Program-made: the position numbers and the translations under genes
The notes under the pieces: model-generated
Database searches by the model: none
What the model was told of the DNA's origin: nothing
Seen by the model: only the letters and a program-made list of their open reading frames with translations
Assembly: GCA_036245805.1 (NCBI GenBank)
Contig: BTRK01000002.1
Span: 40,902,661 to 40,966,660 of the forward strand
From: Pristionchus mayeri
Taxonomy: Eukaryota; Nematoda; Chromadorea; Rhabditida; Neodiplogasteridae
DNA: 64,000 bases
Reading direction: 5' to 3'
In this document: in pieces, positions 45,679 to 57,236 of the stretch
How the letters are laid out: the number at the start of each line of letters is the position of its first letter
Position numbering within the stretch: the stretch's first letter is position 1

Positions 45679-46845
45679 CTAATGATGATGTTTCGATCGC
45701 AGTCTGGCTATGGCTTGGAAGAATTCTGCCTGTGCATCGTGCGCGTGTGGAAGAAGGATCTGCAGTATAATATTTCCTTTCAAAATCGGATGACTCTTGT
45801 ATATTACACACTATTGATCCCATTGGCCCTCATATTTACATCTCCGTTTGAGGAGCAGGGAGGGGGGGGGGGTGTTTCGAGCGAAAACAACCAGTAAATT
45901 GTGAATGGTACCTCCTGGACGTTCCACTTCTTGCTCCATTCCTTGAGGCTCTCGAGCTTATCTCCGTCGAGTGGGAACCGCTGGAATCCATCCGCCTGGA
46001 AAAAAATAATTGCAATGTTCACAGCTTACTGGTGTTATTTGAGTATATTACAAATAATTATTTTTTTTTTTCGAAAAATATCAGCACTTACGAAGAATTC
46101 CACTACTGCATCTTCATTGAGGCCGAGGTTCCTGAGCGTTTCAGCAGTCTGGCAATGTTAAGAGGATTTTATGACATTTTCAATAGTTTTTTTCTTTGAC
46201 GATGTTGAAAACAGACACGGAAATTCAGGACTCTGTATTATGTACGATCTCACTTTGTACAACGCCTATACAGGTGCAAAATGGAGCCTAGGTCGGACGA
46301 TCACCGTCCGATGGTAACCTACTGGATGATAACCAACAAATTTACCATTCTGCAGAACTTTCACAGTAGGTTCAAAAAGTGTCAAAAATAATTCTGTGAA
46401 GGTTCTACAAAATGGTTATTTTTTGGTTATCATCCAGTAGGTTATCATCCGACGGTGATCATCCGGCCTATTGCCGCCAAATGAGCATGTGCCCAGGATT
46501 TCGAACTATCATCTGAATTCTTTCACTGCATCCGCCTGCATGTGATGCCCTGCGTGCTTGAGAGATGAAGTGACTGACAAATTTAATAAATTAAAAAACA
46601 ATTTTGGTCCCCTTCCCGGAATCGGCTGATTTTTAGTCGGTTGTGGAACAGATTCAGTTATTGTGTGGTGATCATCGATAGAGGGTACTCCGCCGTCGAT
46701 TTTGATGACGATCTGTAAAAAAACGTCTATATTAATTTGCCTTCGTGACGTAGATAAGATCGTTGAACCGTTAAATTTTTGAGCTTACCTCCACCGGAGC
46801 TGCAGAGGCAACGGCTATTAGAATTGATCCAAGGAAGACGCTCAT
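45679..46845 (-). CDS. Secreted protein, cluster family member 2
   Basis: Exons 46845-46789 (MSVFLGSILIAVASAAPVE), ~46712-46490 (I-V-I-K-I-D-G-G-V-P...), 46148-46092 (T-A-E-T-L-R-N-L-G-L-N-E-D-A-V-V-E-F-F), 45995-45912 (A-D-G-F-Q-R-F-P-L-D-G...W-S-K-K-W-N-V-Q-E) and 45759-45679 (I-L-L-P-H-A-H-D-A-Q-A-E-F-F, His-rich end, TAG). Same exon order and phases as the gene at 44209-45162. The 3' border of the second exon is unclear: no good donor was seen before a foldback at 46289. The remaining exons look intact. Confidence 0.65.
46289..46471. repeat. 183-base foldback in an intron
   Basis: TAGGTCGGACGATCACCGTC pairs with the complement at the right end (GACGGTGATCATCCGGCCTA). The inner arms share GGTAACCTACTGGATGATAA. 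Located directly after exon 2 of the second cluster gene. Confidence 0.8.
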
Positions 46846-46876
46846 CTCGAATGGTGGAGTCGATTGATCTACTTAT

Positions 46877-46884
46877 CTTTTATA
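46877..46884 (-). promoter_or_regulatory. TATA box of cluster gene 2
   Basis: CTATAAAAG about 35 bases before ATG 46845. The same arrangement, TATAAAAG then CATTCGAGATG, stands before the starts at 51945 and (TAAAAAGG form) 47220. Confidence 0.6.
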
Positions 46885-47219
46885 GTGGGGGATGACGTTA
46901 TCCAGACGGTTAGCGCGCATGTTTTGACGGGTAGGATGAAACAAGCAGCCTACGCCGGCTTACCATGTTGGAGATGCATGAATCCAGACAACCTGTAGGT
47001 AGGAGTTGTGTTTGCGTGCAAGCACTGATTAGCTTCATTGAGTACCTACAAATCCATCTCAGATAAACTTGAATATTTTAAATGGAAATACATGTCCTAG
47101 CACAAGGTACGCACCAGTTGGCGGCTTCCTCATCCTCCCCCGTCACAATATATGCGTTGAATAACGTCATATTAGCTCCATAAAAAGGAGAGAGAGATCA
47201 ATCGACACCATCATTCGAG

Positions 47220-49961
47220 ATGCGCCTTTCCTTGGATCGATTCTACTACCAGTCGCCTATGCAGCTCCGATTGAGGTTGGAAATAATATTCTATTGTGGA
47301 GCATATTCTGATAATTTGATAATATGGAGTTAATTTACTTTACACAGGTCGCAAACTCAAGTCTCTCTATGCAGGTCAACGATGGAGTTGCAGAGACTGC
47401 ATCACTTCCGACGATCGAGGGAAAGCCTGAATCTATGGCAACAGGTTTACAATTGGACACTCTCAAATACATGAAATACTTCGACAATTTGCTGGATGCT
47501 GCTTTTATATTTCTCGTTTTATTCACTATTTGAAGGCACAGCGGTGCCAACGGACGAGGAACACAGAATCTATGAAGAGCTGACCAAGGCAGTGAATGAG
47601 GTTGTTTGCATGTTTTTAAAATTATTTTTTAGTTGCTTTATATGATGAGGTAGAACTGCCGACCTTGCGAGCAAAATAAATAGGTTTAACATTTTACCCT
47701 TTCCTCTTACAATAAGTGTCGTTGTCATTCGCAGAGTGCGCTATTCAACGTTCTATTCGCCATGTGATCGCAATCTTCCCAATCCGAACAAGACGAGGGA
47801 ATCGCAGAAACTACAACGCTTCTACCTACGACCGAGGAAAAGCCTGTGTCTATGGGATCGGGTATTAAATTTGAGACTTTCATTCACATAGAAACTCACC
47901 GAAAACGCATGGGATAGTGGTCATGCGAAACATATATTATGAGGTAGAACTGTCAGCCTTGCATGGAAGATAAATACTTTTTTAAAAACTTTTCTACCCT
48001 TTCATCATAAAATGGATTTGGTTGTCATTCGCAGAGTGCGCTTTTCAACGTTCTTAGCTGCTTTATATGATGAGGCAGAGCTGCCGACCTTGCGTGCAAA
48101 ATACATTTTTTTTTTAAAATTTTACCCTTTCCTAATAAAAATTCAAATTTCCCACAAGTGGAGTGTTCTTTCTCTCACTTGTTTAGTGATAAATTATACC
48201 TCCATGAGTGGTAATTGAACGCACTTATGTTAGTCACTGTTGTTGCAATTCTGGATTCAGAAGAGTTGGTCAAGTTGGCTACGAATCAGCGGCTAACCTT
48301 ACACTCAGTGAAGTATATCTTTGGTTCCGCTCAACATAGCACCATATCTGGCGTATATTTTGAAAGAGCATTGACGGGGTATATCACCATGCTGTAGAAG
48401 TTTGGTTCATTATTCATCTCTGCGAACTAGCACCCGATCAAACGAATTAATAAAATCTGCACCAAATTTAAATCAGTTCATATTAATATTTTTCGCATAG
48501 CCAGCGTGCGCAGTTCAGCTCTACCCTATGGTTTGAATGTGCATGAACACCCCAAACATATACTAGGAGGTCAGGCATTGATAATGTTTGAGAAGTATCC
48601 TTCATGGAAATATTGTGAACCTCCGAAATGCGACAAAACTTATGTTACAACCTAATACTTCGACAATTTGCTGGATGCTGCTTTTATATTTCTCGTTTTA
48701 TTCACTATTTGAAGGCACAGCGGTGCCAACGGACGAGGAACACAGAATCTATGAAGAGCTGACCAAGGCAGTGAATGAGGTTGTTTGCATGTTTTTAAAA
48801 TTATTTTTTAGTTGCTTTATATGATGAGGTAGAACTGCCGACCTTGCGAGCAAAATAAATAGGTTTAACATTTTACCCTTTCCTCTTACAATAAGTGTCG
48901 TTGTCATTCGCAGAGTGCGCTATTCAACGTTCTATTCGCCATGTGATCGCAATCTTCCCAATCCGAACAAGACGAGGGAATCGCAGAAACTACAACGCTT
49001 CTACCTACGACCGAGGAAAAGCCTGTGTCTATGGGATCGGGTATTAAATTTGAGACTTTCATTCACATAGAAACTCACCGAAAACGCATGGGATAGTGGT
49101 CATGCGAAACATATATTATGAGGTAGAACTGTCAGCGTTGCATGGAAGATAAATACTTTTTTAAAAACTTTTCTACCCTTTCATCATAAAATGGATTTGG
49201 TTGTCATTCGCAGAGTGCGCTTTTCAACGTTCTTAGCTGCTTTATATGATGAGGCAGAGCTGCCGACCTTGCGTGCAAAATACATTATTTTTTTTAAATT
49301 TTACCCTTTCCTCTTTCAATAAGTGCCGTTGTCATTCGCAGAGTGCACTATTCAACGTTCTATTCGCCATGCGATCGCAACCTTCTGAATCCGAGCAAGG
49401 CACTGGAATCGCTGAAGCAACAACGCTTCTACCAACTATCGAGGACAAGCCTGCGTCTATGACAGCAGGTATTCCATTTGACACTCGCAATGACACATAA
49501 AGGCGCCGAAATTAAATGTGTACTAAATTTATTTGTCTCATTTTATTCACTGTTTGAAGGCACAGCGGCTCCGGCGGATGAGGAGCACAGAATGTATGAA
49601 TAGCTGATCAATGCAGTGAACGAGGTCGTTTGCATATCTGTATTGTATCGTTGTTGTGCATGATGATACTGTAAAGCCCGATTTGTGTGGAAAAGAAATA
49701 CATTTTTATCATTTTCTCGTACAATGCACGTTATTTTAATTCAGCAAACAATATTGTCATACTCCGGAGTGACCCAATAAAACTTCAACAAATAGTGCAT
49801 ATTTTCATAAAAAGCAAAATACAAAAAATACATATATACATTTTTTTCAGATCACCCGTTTGGAGGGCCATGAAGCCGAAGCTAGTGCGCTATTCAGCGC
49901 GATATTCTTTCTTCGATCTCAGCCGTCCCTGTCCGAGGAAGACGTTCCGAAGAAGAACTGA
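47220..49961 (+). pseudogene. Secreted family member, frameshifted and partly duplicated
   Basis: The start context and signal peptide are recognisable, but one T is missing in the CTTT(T)CC run just after the ATG, shifting the frame. Downstream are V-A-N-S-S-L-S-M-Q-V-N-D-G (47349-47451), T-A-V-P-T-D-E-E-H-R-I-Y-E-E-L (~47538-47600), and S-A-L-F-N-V-L-F-A-M-stop-S-Q-S-S (47732-), where TGA replaces the CGA seen in the third copy at 49347. The last exon is I-T-R-L-E-G-H-E-A-E-A-S-A-L-F to TGA 49961. The block 47477-48130 is repeated at 48658-49310. Several exon copies are thus present but no intact frame. Confidence 0.65.
47477..49311. repeat. Direct duplication, ~650 bases, offset 1181
   Basis: 47477-48130 and 48658-49311 are nearly identical, including ACTTCGACAATTTGCTGGAT and the in-frame TGA; one visible difference is CAGCCTTGC against CAGCGTTGC. 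Between them is ~530 bases of other sequence. A further, more diverged partial unit covers 49330-49490. Confidence 0.85.
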
Positions 49962-51006
49962 AAGATGCTGAATATTTTTCCGCCATCCACGGGTGCTAAC
50001 TTACCAACTATTGGGTAAACAATTGCCCCACACCTCTTCTCAATCTCCCCCACAGTTGTTCTAATACAATATGCTCGCTTTCCCCTTTCGGTTCCAACTA
50101 AGCCTAAGTGTACGATAACTTTTATGATAAATAATACATGTCATATGCTATACTGTGTCATCTCTGCTTTAATCGAAATTTACATTCAGTGTCAATCAAC
50201 TGTACGAATTTTAAATAGTGACCTCCATTTGAGGCTATCGCTTGGAAAAAACGCAGCATCTTCAGGAATATCATGTGTAAGATTAGGGAAAATATTATGC
50301 ATACACAGGAAGATCAATCAAATTTCTAGTTTCTACACAATAAAATCAAACACTTTCATCAAAGTTGGTTCCAAAATTCTGAGGCATCGTATGACTCTCT
50401 CCAAACCATACGCTCTCTCGGCGATCAGAGTGAGAGAGAGAGAGAGAGAGAGTATATGATATGGAGAGAGCGAGATCACTGCTCAAAATTCTAGTATTTA
50501 TTGAAGCAAGCGAGTGTCTCCCCATCAAGTCGTCCAACACCTCGGATTTGGAGATTTGTCTGTCTGATTTGTGACATCATTAGGATCGTCATATCTTCGA
50601 CACTTTATTTCAATTGCATTATGTGATCTATTCTAGCATCTTTGCTGAATTTGATTTGGATTTTTCGGAACACTAGTTGAAGAAGAAAGAATACGCTCAG
50701 TAACATTTATGTAGAATGTATGAATATTAATCACAATTGATATACGAGTTAAGATCCGGTCCCCGTTTATAATTCAAACATACAATACATCAAGAGAAAT
50801 GCATACAAGAAGAGCGAAAACAAAATAATTTTGAGTATGTAAAGATGGAACATCCACGAAAGATGGATTAGTGATAACGAGTGATGTAAGGCGCGCTAGC
50901 ACTGGTTGTATTGTGTGTCAAGTGTAACGGTTTTTTTTCAGCATGGAACCAAACGTGGCCACCAACAAGGATTTCTTCTCGTTCGCTTTCTCGGAATGTG
51001 CTCAGA
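49962..51006. other. Intergenic with hairpin repeat
   Basis: 50389-50485 is a GAGAG-family hairpin (TATGACTCTCTCCAAACCAT...GAGAGAGAGAG...). No gene is supported in the rest; the 60-codon plus-strand frame at 50943-51125 lies antisense to a pseudogene exon. Confidence 0.5.
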
Positions 51007-51945
51007 AAGCATCCTCAGAAAGTCCGAGGTTTCTGGCCGGACTAGCGATCTGGAAATGCCATCTCACAGAATCAATAATGGACTCGTCTTTGGAATTTGC
51101 CGATCTCATCAACACTGAGGATTAAAAATCAGGGATATATATATACCTAAAAATAAGAGGGGTGGACCAAATATCGAAGAAGTGCCGAATAATGTTAACT
51201 ATGAACTCACTACAAGATCGAAAAAAATATCAAATTTTGGAGTTAGCAGAATGCCAAAAATTAGTTTACCTCATCCACTGCATTGGTGAGCTTTTCGCGT
51301 TCCTGTTGCATTAGTGTTGCCGAGCATTAAAGAATGGCAAGGGAACATATTACCGTTTCGCCGGAACAATATTAAAATACAAAGAACGTTGCTGATTACC
51401 TGAAGCCGTAGTCCCAGATTTTTCAATCGTCGATTGAAGCGATCCGGTCGCTTTACGACCAGAAACGAGTGGGATTGTTCCATCGTCAGGCTTCGCGGAG
51501 AGACTTGAGTGTACTACCTGAAAAATGTAAATGTATTCGGACTTCTGGCTTCCAGGCTAGTCTATCATTGCTACACATACGATAGGGTGGCACAGAAATG
51601 TAATCAGCAAGGAGAAATGATGGGACGTTACTGTCGACGATCTCACTTGGCAATAGTTTCGTTGTGGATGTCCCTGGGTGGTAAGAGTGCGCAGGATTGG
51701 AAGAGCGCCTCTCTCGTTTTCTTTCACATTAGTTTGCCACACTTATTTTGTACACCCTCAATTTGACCAATAATCTATCCAGCGACCGAAATGAGTGTCA
51801 CAACAGTTAGAAAATTTGTTAAGGTGCCACTAGTTTCCGTTTTTTCACAGAAATCCAGAGGCAATCAATATTTTAAGGTTATTCACCTGAGTTGGGACAG
51901 CAATGGCGACCGCCAGTAGAATCGACCCGAGAAGAATTCTCATCT
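50995..51945 (-). pseudogene. Secreted family member, truncated
   Basis: ATG 51945 with signal peptide MRILLGSILLAVAIAVPTQ, preceded by TATAAAAG. Next exon (~51519-51400): V-V-H-S-S-L-S-A-K-P-D-D-G. Then Q-Q-E-R-E-K-L-T-N-A-V-D-E to 51270. At ~51060-50995 comes I-A-S-P-A-R-N-L-G-L-S-E-D-A-F followed by TGA where others continue to a donor. The middle F-P-x-D-G exon and the last exon were not found. A dead copy with an intact front. Confidence 0.6.
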
Positions 51946-52319
51946 CGAATGATGTGGATGATTCATCCGATTGTCTTTTATAGAGAGGGTGAGTGACGCC
52001 GAAATTGTGATGCGATGAGAAATGATGAGACGTTTAAGGAATCTCACTTTCACTTTTCCTTTTTCAATGAATCACACCGATAGAATATTGTATTCGCTGC
52101 GAGCGCACCCCTCTCTTTCTCCTCTCCTTGCATGTGATGGGATCAATGAGATAGGGTGACGGAGCGTTTATTTTCATTCCTCTCACTGTTTCTAAGCATG
52201 CGGGCGTCAGTAGTCTTCAGCCTACCATAAACACAGATGGCATTGTGATTCGGCGCAGCGAGGAGAATTAAATTATCGAACGAATTGTAACTTATATATA
52301 CGGTTATTTAATGACAAAA
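51946..52319. promoter_or_regulatory. Promoter region of the truncated copy
   Basis: TATAAAAG on the minus strand at 51975-51982, about 35 bases before ATG 51945. The rest of the interval is featureless. Confidence 0.45.
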
Positions 52320-53171
52320 TCATTCGAATTTAGGTGCATGAAGAAGCTTGCTTAGCTCCGTCTCCTTCTCGAGTTCGTACTTGGGTGCGACTATCTTCTC
52401 AATGTCTGCTCGCACTCTATTGATAACTTCGATATCGTGTTGAGTTGCTTGAAAAGAGCTGAAACAATGCGGTAATATATTTTATAATTTTTTATCAAAG
52501 TAAGTATCACTATCATGGGGTCAGCGTTCATAGAATAGCGAAAACTGTTGTGTCGTAGAATTCACAACTCGGACAAAAATCTCTGGTACGACATACTCTT
52601 GACTGATCGATAACCTATGTTGATTGGAGATATGGTTACCCCTAATTAGGGACTCAATTTAACAAGCTTACCCTTTTTAATCGCCCGTTCCTCATCCACG
52701 TAGATTCCGTCGGTCATAGATATCCGGCGCAGTATGCCGTAGATTTCGTGTGCGTTGGAGAATATACGATACATCTCTTCGATTATCAAAAAAAATGTTT
52801 ATACAGTATCACCGATCGATCACTCGAGCGAGATTTCAAAATGAAGTCACATTTCCGAATTTCAAACTCTAATCGAAAAGTGAATGAGTACGAGAAATAT
52901 TATGCAAATTCCAAAAAAAAATTGCCATTAAATTCATGAAATTTGCAAACTAACTTCCTGTTCCTTCTGCCTCGATTTCCTGTCGATGATCTCGTCTATC
53001 TGAGCATATCTTACACAACATTTATAGCGGAACGGTTCAAAATTTTGTAGATTTCTAAATCTACAAAATGTTTAAAATACGTACCAGCTCAATATTCCAC
53101 TTTTCATTCCATGCGTCACGAGCTTTGCCTTTTTCCCGACGCCACGGAAATTTGCCACCGTCATCATGAGC
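52320..53171 (-). CDS. Secreted family member without located 5' exon
   Basis: Exons: 53171-~53085 (A-H-D-D-G-G-K-F-P-W-R-R...W-N-E-K-W-N-I-E-L, the family's conserved middle exon), ~53003-52956 (I-D-E-I-I-D-R-K-S-R-Q-K-E-Q-E), ~52775-52673 (M-Y-R-I-F-S-N-A-H-E-I-Y-G-I-L-R-R) and ~52457-52320 (G-S-F-Q-A-T-Q-H-D-I-E-V-I-N...), ending TGA. Phases agree. It has the long C-terminal half shared with the gene at 54787-55556. No signal-peptide exon was found before the divergent gene at 53573, so the 5' end is lost or unseen. Confidence 0.55.
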
Positions 53172-53296
53172 CTGTAGATTAATTTAAATTTACAAGTTTA
53201 CCAATATAGTTGGTTTGTTCAAATCGAGGATGGAGGTAATGAAACGATGCTGCCATCGTTTCATTACCTCCATCCTGAATTCTTCATTCTGTACAC

Positions 53297-53395
53297 TAGA
53301 GAGAAATGAAACCACGGTCTCTTCATTCTAAACACGCCATTCGACCGGTCGAGATAGAGTGTAAAATGAAGAGACGGTGGACCGAATTACGAAGT
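53297..53395. repeat. Hairpin repeat, GAGAG family
   Basis: GAAACCACGGTCTCTTCATT...CATTCGACCGGTCGAGATAG...AATGAAGAGACGG; about 80% like the copy at 26613-26715. It lies between the divergent family genes. Confidence 0.7.
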
Positions 53396-53572
53396 CTACT
53401 GTACACTCCTCACCACGGGGCAGCCAGCCTGGGCAGCCATGTCCTCGGGAGATGCCGACACATCATCCTGATATTCGAAATCCCGATTTCCTGACATGCT
53501 TTCCTGATATTCGGTCGAGTGAAAAAAGTGATACATTATGGGTCAATTGTCCATTTTCCGGGTCGATTCTTT

Positions 53573-54335
53573 CTCGGGTCGATTATCCTCGCGGTCGCCT
53601 ATGCAGCTCCGGTGGAGGTTAGCCCATTTTTGATAGTGTTTTTGCAGTAAATTGCATGCAGATCTACTTTTTCAGGTCATCTATTCAAGTCTATCTGTGA
53701 AGTTTGACGATGGAATGAATTCAGCCATTACCGATCATTCTGCGATAGAATCGTTTCTATCGGCAATCGAGAAGCAGTCTAAAGATGCTGGTACGTGTAC
53801 ATCCTCGATTTTCTGAGTTGTGTGAGCTCTCTCAACATATTTATCAGATTCTGCGTCCATCTTTCTCGTTTTATTCACTTTTTGAAGGCACTTCAGTTCC
53901 AATGGAGGAGGCACGCGGAGTGAAAGACGAGCTATCCTCGTCATGGAGCAAAAGGAGGAAAGGTAAAAAGGCAAGATTCTCTGAAAATAATACACAAATG
54001 TCGATACCCTAGTAATGATGCATAAAATAATACACAAATGTCGATACCCTAGTAATGATGTACCACATTAGGTGTGCAGAGTGCATCGGAACTTTTGTTG
54101 GGGACTGCATTAATCTTGTTTCTAAATCGATAAAACATCGAGAAACAGAAACAATGTTTTCTTTCAGAATACTCGTCTCCAGGTTGAAAATGAAGAGAAT
54201 GGTCGGTTCTTCGACATGGACTCTATGATAATACCACGTCGCCGATCCGAGAACGACATTACGAAGAAGAGGACTAGACGATCTGACTTCTTCAGACAAA
54301 TTTGCCTTCAGTTTAATGAACCTCGCAATTGCTAA
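53573..54335 (+). pseudogene. Secreted family member with lost start
   Basis: The signal-peptide exon reads R-F-F-L-G-S-I-I-L-A-V-A-Y-A-A-P-V-E to 53617, but the codon before it is GGT rather than ATG and no alternative start keeps the frame. Following exons: V-I-Y-S-S-L-S-V-K-F-D-D-G (53675-), G-T-S-V-P-M-E-E-A-R-G-V-K-D-E-L (~53888-), and N-T-R-L-Q-V-E-N-E-E-N-G-R-F-F to TAA 54335. The last junction needs a GC donor or a frame shift. Probably a recent pseudogene, otherwise an unspotted upstream start exon exists. Confidence 0.5.
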
Positions 54336-54786
54336 TTGCCCATTGTATCGATTGTGCAAAACGAATAAAGCATGAATAAATACAATACTACTCACCTCCA
54401 CTTTCTAGAATTTTCCTACACTGATTTTAGTGATTTTTCCCATTTATTAATTATTGCTACGTTGCCGAAATAGCTCTTCGAATATTCGACCGGTTTTCGA
54501 AAACTGTTTGCATTTTTTTAAAACTTTTGTCACGCTCTACGCAACTGTACTGCAATTGATCGCATGCCTTATATTCTACCGCATCGAAACTGGTTATCAC
54601 TCGGCTCGTTGCAAGGCAGGCCTTCGAAGCACGTAACGCGCGATCAGGTCCTCACTCTAAACCGGCGAAGCTAGTGCGCGCTCCTTCTCTATTTATGATA
54701 GGACGCGTTTTGGATTGATTGGATTTTCACAACATACCAAATATTATGTGCAAAGGACTGTTTATTAGAAAGTACGGTAATTGTAT

Positions 54787-55556
54787 TCATTCCCATTTAT
54801 TCGCGAATCCGTACTTCGCAGCGAGCTGTGTCGACACATCATTATTGATTTTCTCGAGAACCACTCGCTCGTACTCGGGGAACTGGTCGACAAGACCTGC
54901 AAAAATGTATTTTTCGAATCAATTTTTAAATTGTTTTTCATACGTTCTACTAGTTCAATGACCATCTAATGATTCGACGTTGTATGCTTACCTTTGATAA
55001 TATCTCGCTTCTCCTCATCTGATATATCTTCATTGTCGGACAGCTCGCCCATTATTCTTTGGAATGTGTAGATGTTGGTCACGATGTGAGAAACCTCGTT
55101 GTCTCTTTGAAATTGATTATCACTTAAATTTATTTAAAAATAACTTAAAATTATGACCTCATTTTCGAACGCGTTCATTCTAAGAGTGTTTTCGCTCCTG
55201 GTTCTCTCCTCCTGAAAATATATAATTATCTTCAATAATGCATGTTTTATTGCATTCAAAATTCAAAAGTGTTTTGCCATTTGTATTTGATAAATTGCCG
55301 AACCATTTGCATCAATAACTTCATCATAACCTCAATGATTCTATCTTGTTCGGAGTATCGGTGTCTCGGAGGGGAAGCTTCGGGAAGAGGGTCCGCCATC
55401 GGGTCCTCTCTTATGATCCACACCTACATGCATTTGGTGTTAATTGATGCATTACGTATTTTGGAAATTATTTACATTCTCATTTTCCTGGCCAGCTTCC
55501 GTCGTTGTCTCCGGAGATTCAGTAGTCGCGATAGGCTTTGGAGATTCAGATTCTGC
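54787..55556 (-). CDS. Secreted family member, 3' part
   Basis: Five exons in phase from 55556: A-E-S-E-S-P-K-P-I-A-T-T-E-S-P-E-T-T; V-W-I-I-R-E-D-P-M-A-D-P...R-I-I-E; E-E-R-T-R-S-E-N-T-L-R-M-N-A; E-V-S-H-I-V-T-N-I-Y-T-F-Q-R-I-M-G-E-L; and L-V-D-Q-F-P-E-Y-E-R-V-V-L-E to TGA 54787. The last two match exons of the gene at 52320-53171 in length and phase. Thr/Glu/Pro-rich front. The 5' exons are not located; the sequence upstream (55557-56697) shows none. Confidence 0.55.
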
Positions 55557-56697
55557 TAAATGTGTTACATTTATAAATGAATTGAAATAAACCATAAGCG
55601 AGTAGAATTGGGATAACGCATATGGGAGCCGAATGATTTTTTCGAAAATATAATATTAGGTTGTTCATAAAGTTTTGTCCGATTTCCGACACCGACTTTG
55701 AGTTCGTATAATTTGTTTGGCCCAAATCGCCATATATAGTCATGATGCCGATATATAGGGACATGTTCGGCCTTTTGAATATTATCGTTGAAATGGTGCA
55801 TGTATCTCTACTGTGCGAGAAATACGCGCCTGTGTAACTTTGAATTTTTCACATAAAATACTATTTTCCTTAAAGTTGCTGTACTTCGCAGAGAAATTTT
55901 TAGATGGAGGCTCACAAAGTTTATCAAAAAGCACTAGTCGTGCACTACCTAGTTTCAAAAAGAGAGAGCTGCTACATTCGTTTTGTGTTTCGTACAGGTC
56001 GATGAATCATGGACATTTAGAAAAATCATAGTTCTTTCGAAAAAAATAATCTGTTTCGAGGATTGACGAGACGGACCTACCTATGGGCGCTATCATCACT
56101 ACTTTAAGGGTTCTCTATTACATAAATATTTAAGAGACATTCCACGAGAAAACGTACCAACCTTCGGATGACTTTTTTGCAACCCCCCTTAATATCTCGC
56201 TGGTGAAGTTCCCATACCAAGTGCTGATATTTGGCCCAATATAAAGGGCTGTGGTGCACTTTCCGAAAAATGCCAGACAAGGCCCAAAAAAAAATCGGAA
56301 ATTTCAATTTTTTGAAAAGTAAGATATTATAGGTTTTTCAGGATCATTTTTCGATGAAAATAACGAAAAACCTACTCTGGAAACGATCAGATGCCGATAA
56401 AGTGACGAAAACAAAACTAAAGTCATTTTCGGATTCTCCTTCAAAAACTGCATATAATATCCAAATTTCATGAAAATTAATATGTGCGCTCGGAAGTTAT
56501 GTGTTCGAGAAGAAGGCTACCTTAGAGCTAACTTGAAGATACAAATAATCACAATTTGTCCACATCGTGCCAAATGGACAGTTTTAAGCTTCGGAACTTG
56601 TTTTTACAACAAATACATTAATTTGAGACCATGAACTGGCAATTTGAAGCCTTTAATTTGAAAATTTCATTTTTGGAAAAATTTCGACATTTTTTCG
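55557..56697. other. Intergenic, nothing seen
   Basis: AT-rich; no supported exon on either strand. Confidence 0.4.
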
Positions 56698-57236
56698 CGA
56701 TTATTATGTTCGCAATGATCAGCAATGTCCCAATAAGCCATATTATTATAGAATAAGCTTCTGTATAGTAGATTGCGTATGTTAAGCACACAATTTCGTA
56801 CCCTAATGATTTGAAAACTCGAGAAAACGCGATTTTTTTCGTTTTTTTTTAAATTTTGAGAGTTTGGGGTACTCTGAGATTGCTAGATGAAGTTCACTTA
56901 CACGATATTTCACTAAGAATTACTAAACCCAATCCAAATAATGATTTTCGACAGTTTTGGAAACCATATGCTGAAAAAAATATTTCCATAAAAAAATTTC
57001 CACTTCAGCAATTATGAAAAAAAAAATTTCAGCAGATGGTTTCCAAAACTGTCGGAAATCATTATTTGGGTTGGATTTAGTAATTCTTAGTGAAATATCG
57101 TGCGAATGAACTACACATAGCTATCTCAGAGTGTCCCAAACTCTCAAAATTTTAAAAAAAAAACGAAAAAAATCGCGTTTTCTCGAGTTTTCAAATCATT
57201 AGGGTACGAAATTGTGTGCTTAACATACGCAAACTA

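Noticed and set aside
50943..51125. 60-codon plus-strand frame after a TTTTTTTTCAG
   Set aside because: Tempting as a trans-spliced small gene, but it lies antisense to an exon of the truncated secreted family copy (N-L-G-L-S-E-D-A).
53735..54401. Two minus-strand frames of 100-130 codons
   Set aside because: Antisense to exons of the plus-strand secreted family copy and to its 3' flank, without splice support.
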